Part shown: positions 61,195 through 64,000 of the stretch, in pieces
How positions within the stretch are numbered: the first letter of the stretch is position 1
Layout: every line of letters starts with the position of its first letter
Assembly: GCA_029204225.1 (NCBI GenBank)
Contig: CM055101.1
Span: 59,258,094 to 59,322,093 of the forward strand
DNA: 64,000 nucleotides
Source: Diphasiastrum complanatum
Taxonomy: Eukaryota > Streptophyta > Lycopodiopsida > Lycopodiales > Lycopodiaceae
Reading direction: 5' to 3'
Program-made: the position numbers and the translations under genes
Notes under the pieces: generated by a model
The model's database searches: none
What the model was told of the DNA's origin: nothing
What the model saw: the letters and a program-made list of their open reading frames with translations, nothing else

Positions 61195-61380
61195 TTTGAA
61201 AAGTAGCATATGATGATCGTGTGAAGGGCTATAGATGCTTTGATCCATTGGAATACAAAATGCATGTTAGACGTGATGTTATCTTTGATGAATCTAAGAT
61301 GTACAAAGATGAGGATGTTGATAAGTTGGATACATCTAGTGGAAAAGATGATATAGTGAGAAATCCTCTTGATGATTGAC
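61195..61380 (+). pseudogene. Ty1/copia integrase C-terminal scrap
   Basis: VAYDDRVKGYRCFDPLEYKM then VRRDVIFDESKMY corresponds to the copia integrase end (KGYRCFDP..., SRDVxFDE). It is about 60 codons with no flanking pol blocks and ends at a TGA near 61378. Confidence 0.75.
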
Positions 61381-61384
61381 CATT

Positions 61385-61940
61385 TGTTGGCTTAAACCAT
61401 GATAATTAATATGAAACATACTAGAATACACTAGGAGCTTATTTTGATTATGTAATTCCAACTATAGGCAAAAGCTTTCAACTTTGTCCAACAACTTGTA
61501 ATGAGCTCAATAATAGGGGCTTTGAAATTTTTTTATGTAAACATAGAAGCCCATTAGACATTTTTGCTACACGACATAAGTCTCAAGTCTAAAACATATG
61601 TTTTTGTTACTAGCCTTTGTTTCACAAGTGTACTGAAGAAAAATACTTCTCAAGACAATGCTTAGCAGTTTTTTTATAGAGGTTAGTCTATTGACAAGAA
61701 TTTATGTCCTGTCGTATAGTAATAAGTAAATGCCGATACGTAAAAATTCACACACACACACACTTATATATTATTTCAATTCATGATATGTAACTTTATA
61801 TTTTTAATATTGTTATTCTAATGCTATAGCCTTTATTGCAATTAGCACTAGAATTAAAATATTTTATCATTCAAAATAAATGAAAGAGCTACAAAATTTT
61901 CACGTGTTAAAATGAATTTTGCCAACCTAACACAAAGAAT
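61385..61940. other. Intergenic sequence, no gene seen
   Basis: AT-rich, with a short (AC)n run at about 61750-61763. Confidence 0.5.
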
Positions 61941-61946
61941 TTGGTG

Positions 61947-62180
61947 CTCTTCTTCCAAAGATTGTCAAGCATATACCAATGACGATGGCTTTTGTTGGTG
62001 ATGTAAACATAAAGTTAGTTGAGGTAAACACTTTTATAAAAATCCTAGCTTGTCTACACAATGCTCTTCTTCCAAAGGTTGTCAAGCATATACCAACGAC
62101 GATGGGTTTTGTTGGTGATGTGAACATAAAGTTAGTTAAGGTAAACACGTCTATCAAAATCCTAGCTTGTCTACACAATG
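61947..62180. repeat. 117-bp tandem duplication, open in frame on both strands
   Basis: Units 61947-62063 and 62064-62180 differ at about 8 of 117 positions. The length is a multiple of 3, and the plus frame repeats FVGDVNIKLVxVNT-IKILACLHNA. I do not recognise the sequence as a protein family. Confidence 0.9.
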
Positions 62181-62399
62181 CATGTATAATGGCAATTTTT
62201 TTATTCACCTTCTCCGCTAGACTCTCAATACTTTATTTGAATATCTGCAGTGTGTACAACATAAAAGGTTTTTTAGTTATGCTTGGTTTGTACTATACAA
62301 CATCAAATTCTTTTTTGAGTGGAACAACTTACAACATAGAAGGTGGAAATGGTTGGAAAAAACATGCTTGGACACCCAATCTACACACCACATACACCT

Positions 62400-63650
62400 T
62401 ATCATGACATTAGTTATCCACATGGATATTTTGCCATGAAGTTTCATGCCTAGGTGCCAATCTTTAATTGGTTGTCCACATCACAGTTTTGTTGGAAGAT
62501 GCAAATGGTTGGAAAGGACATGACACGTCTATCCACATACACATTGTTTTTTAAAGGTCATGCATAGGTGTCAATCTCTCATTGGGTGTTCATGTGACAA
62601 TTTTGTTGGAAGGTGTAAATGGTTGGAAAGGACATGCCATGTCTATCCACATACGCATTGTTGTTTAAAGGTCATGCATAGGTGTCAATCTCTCATTGGG
62701 TGTTCACATGACAATTTTGTTGGAAGGTTGGAAACACATGCAAATTTGGTTTCTCAAGGTTGCTCCAAAATTTGAAAGGAAGAATGAGCACTTTGCCTTC
62801 AATAGTGGGTTATGGCCATGAATGCAAGGACCTGATGGCAAGCGGTGGTAGGCACAAACAGTCGAGGACAATATTACATGAGGCACATAATCAAATCGTT
62901 GTGAATATTGTGATACAATGTGGTCATGAAATCATTAGAATGGACATTGTTATGGAATAGGTGGAGAAAATAAGCTTCTAAAAGTTGATTAGAAAGTTCT
63001 CTCTCATAATTAGAAAAAATGTATAATTAAGATGGCAATCAAATGTATTTCATTAAATGGTGACCTTGGTTAGGATTTCTTTTACGTTGCTTGAGGTCAA
63101 CGCATTGCAAACATGGGATCTACAAGAAAAAACCTAAAAGGGCAAGCAAATTGGAGGCATAATACCTCATATACCAAAGTTTTTTTGGTCCCAAGTTTGA
63201 GACTCCCCTTAAAAACCAAGAGGCATATAATTTATCCCTTCAAAGGGACCAAAAATACAAATAATTAACCTAATAACAACAGTGAGAGTTAGTTACATTG
63301 AATTAAGCTAATTATGTATTATCCCGGCATCTTTCATTTGTGTAATGGGTACCTCTGCTTTTTTTTCACATGACTTTTATGAAGCTAATCAACACTTGGG
63401 CTCTATTCTTTTTTATTCACATGACAATTACAAATCATAATAGCCATTATGAAATGGAATACAATTATGTATTTTCTACAATATTTATTACTTGAAACTA
63501 TGTAATATGCCACTTGAATTTTGTTTTGCAATTGCAAAAAAAGAGTGACATTCTGCTTTTTAAGCTACCCAAACAATGGGCAGAATAAGTAATAGGTATC
63601 CATTACATTTGAGTGATTTCATTGAAAATATTGCAAGGAGGTGATCACCG
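62400..63650 (+). repeat. Dispersed repeat family 2, copy 2
   Basis: Colinear with 29.1-30.27 kb: CACATGGATATTTTGCCAT, GGTTGGAAAGGACATG, GGTGGTAGGCACAAACAGTCGAG, TTGTGTAATGGGTACC, GACATTCTGCTTTTTAAG and GGTATCCATTACAT in the same order. It includes 114-bp tandem units from 62467. No conserved coding frame. Confidence 0.7.
62467..62740. repeat. 114-bp tandem repeat in family 2 copy 2
   Basis: ATTGG.TGT.CA units start at 62467, 62581 and 62695 (the last partial). Units 1 and 2 share GGTCATGCATAGGTGTCAAT at the same offset. Confidence 0.9.
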
Positions 63651-63654
63651 ATAA

Positions 63655-64000
63655 ATACTAGGTATCCGCCATTCAAAGACAAGCACTGACCCATTAAGTT
63701 GTGCCATGAGTGTGCCAAGTGTTGGTAGGTAGACCTTAGCCTGACCATGTATATTGAACATAGCAAGGGCAAAATCAACAGTTTAGATTAAAGATGTTCC
63801 TAAAAACCCCTGTTATGGCCTAAAACTAGGTTGCTCTTGGCCAACCTGGTGCTGCCAAGTTTGTCTTTTCCCTTTGCTCTACTCCTCCCTCTTTACATAG
63901 CAGTTGTGAGGAGTGATATTGGACACGTGGCACCACTCGCCAGATTTTGAGGTGGCCTACTTACTTGTTGACTCCTCAGTCACTCCAGTGGCTCCGAGGT
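63655..64000. other. Window end: no gene seen, one G-box-like core
   Basis: GGACACGTGGCACC at about 63922 carries a CACGTGGC core, and the last 150 bp are GC-richer than the preceding sequence, as in the patch that follows family 2 copy 1 at 30.5-30.9 kb. It may be the start of another family 1-type segment beyond the window. Confidence 0.35.

Overview
This is a gene-poor stretch of nuclear DNA from a land plant. The evidence is one intact plant-type MAPKKK gene, Ty1/copia elements with initiator-tRNA-Met primer sites, a Ty3/gypsy element, an En/Spm-like CACTA transposon and very long CT/GA tracts. I cannot name the species. The sequence is AT-rich except around the MAPKKK promoter and in two G-box-rich patches (about 9.3-10.0 kb and 30.5-31.6 kb).

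Layout. 0.3-4.9 kb is a patchwork of dead retroelement pieces (copia integrase/RT, an LTR with its polypurine tract, an aspartic protease piece, a copia RT/RNase H piece). 4.9-9.1 kb is non-coding apart from small repeats and a (GA)37 tract. 9.5-11.8 kb is copy A of a dispersed repeat, here called family 1. 12.4 kb carries (CT)64. 13.5-14.3 kb has a primer-binding site and LTR-like sequence. 18.6-20.3 kb is the MAPKKK on the minus strand, the only intact conventional gene, with a GC-rich upstream region carrying several ACGT-core (ABRE-like) sites. 22.5-26.65 kb is a deleted copia element on the minus strand. 27.4 kb is a 237-bp CT tract. 28.8-30.3 kb is family 2 copy 1, followed by family 1 copy B (30.8-34.1 kb). 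34.26 to about 39.7 kb is a CACTA element with a decayed TNP2-type transposase on the minus strand. 40.4-42.0 kb is rich in a TCGGAATA-type short motif. 42.3-46.6 kb is a gypsy element whose protease-to-RT segment is inverted. 47.3-49.2 kb is family 1 copy C, with a five-unit minisatellite. 51.43-57.38 kb is a full-length but damaged copia element with paired LTRs. 57.6-61.15 kb holds a broken multi-exon coding locus on the minus strand, of unrecognised family, with a possible ParB/sulfiredoxin-like segment. 61.2 kb is a copia scrap and 62.0-63.7 kb is family 2 copy 2.

The functional content is the MAPKKK, probably an ABA/stress-signalling kinase by family, in a matrix of nested and decayed transposons. 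The less ordinary signals are: two intron-like gaps of the unknown 57.6-61.15 kb locus that each contain an inverted pair of CTATGCTTAGCATAG; an inversion of about 855 bp inside the gypsy pol; and two dispersed repeat families that recur in the same orientation, one with a lineage-specific minisatellite expansion.
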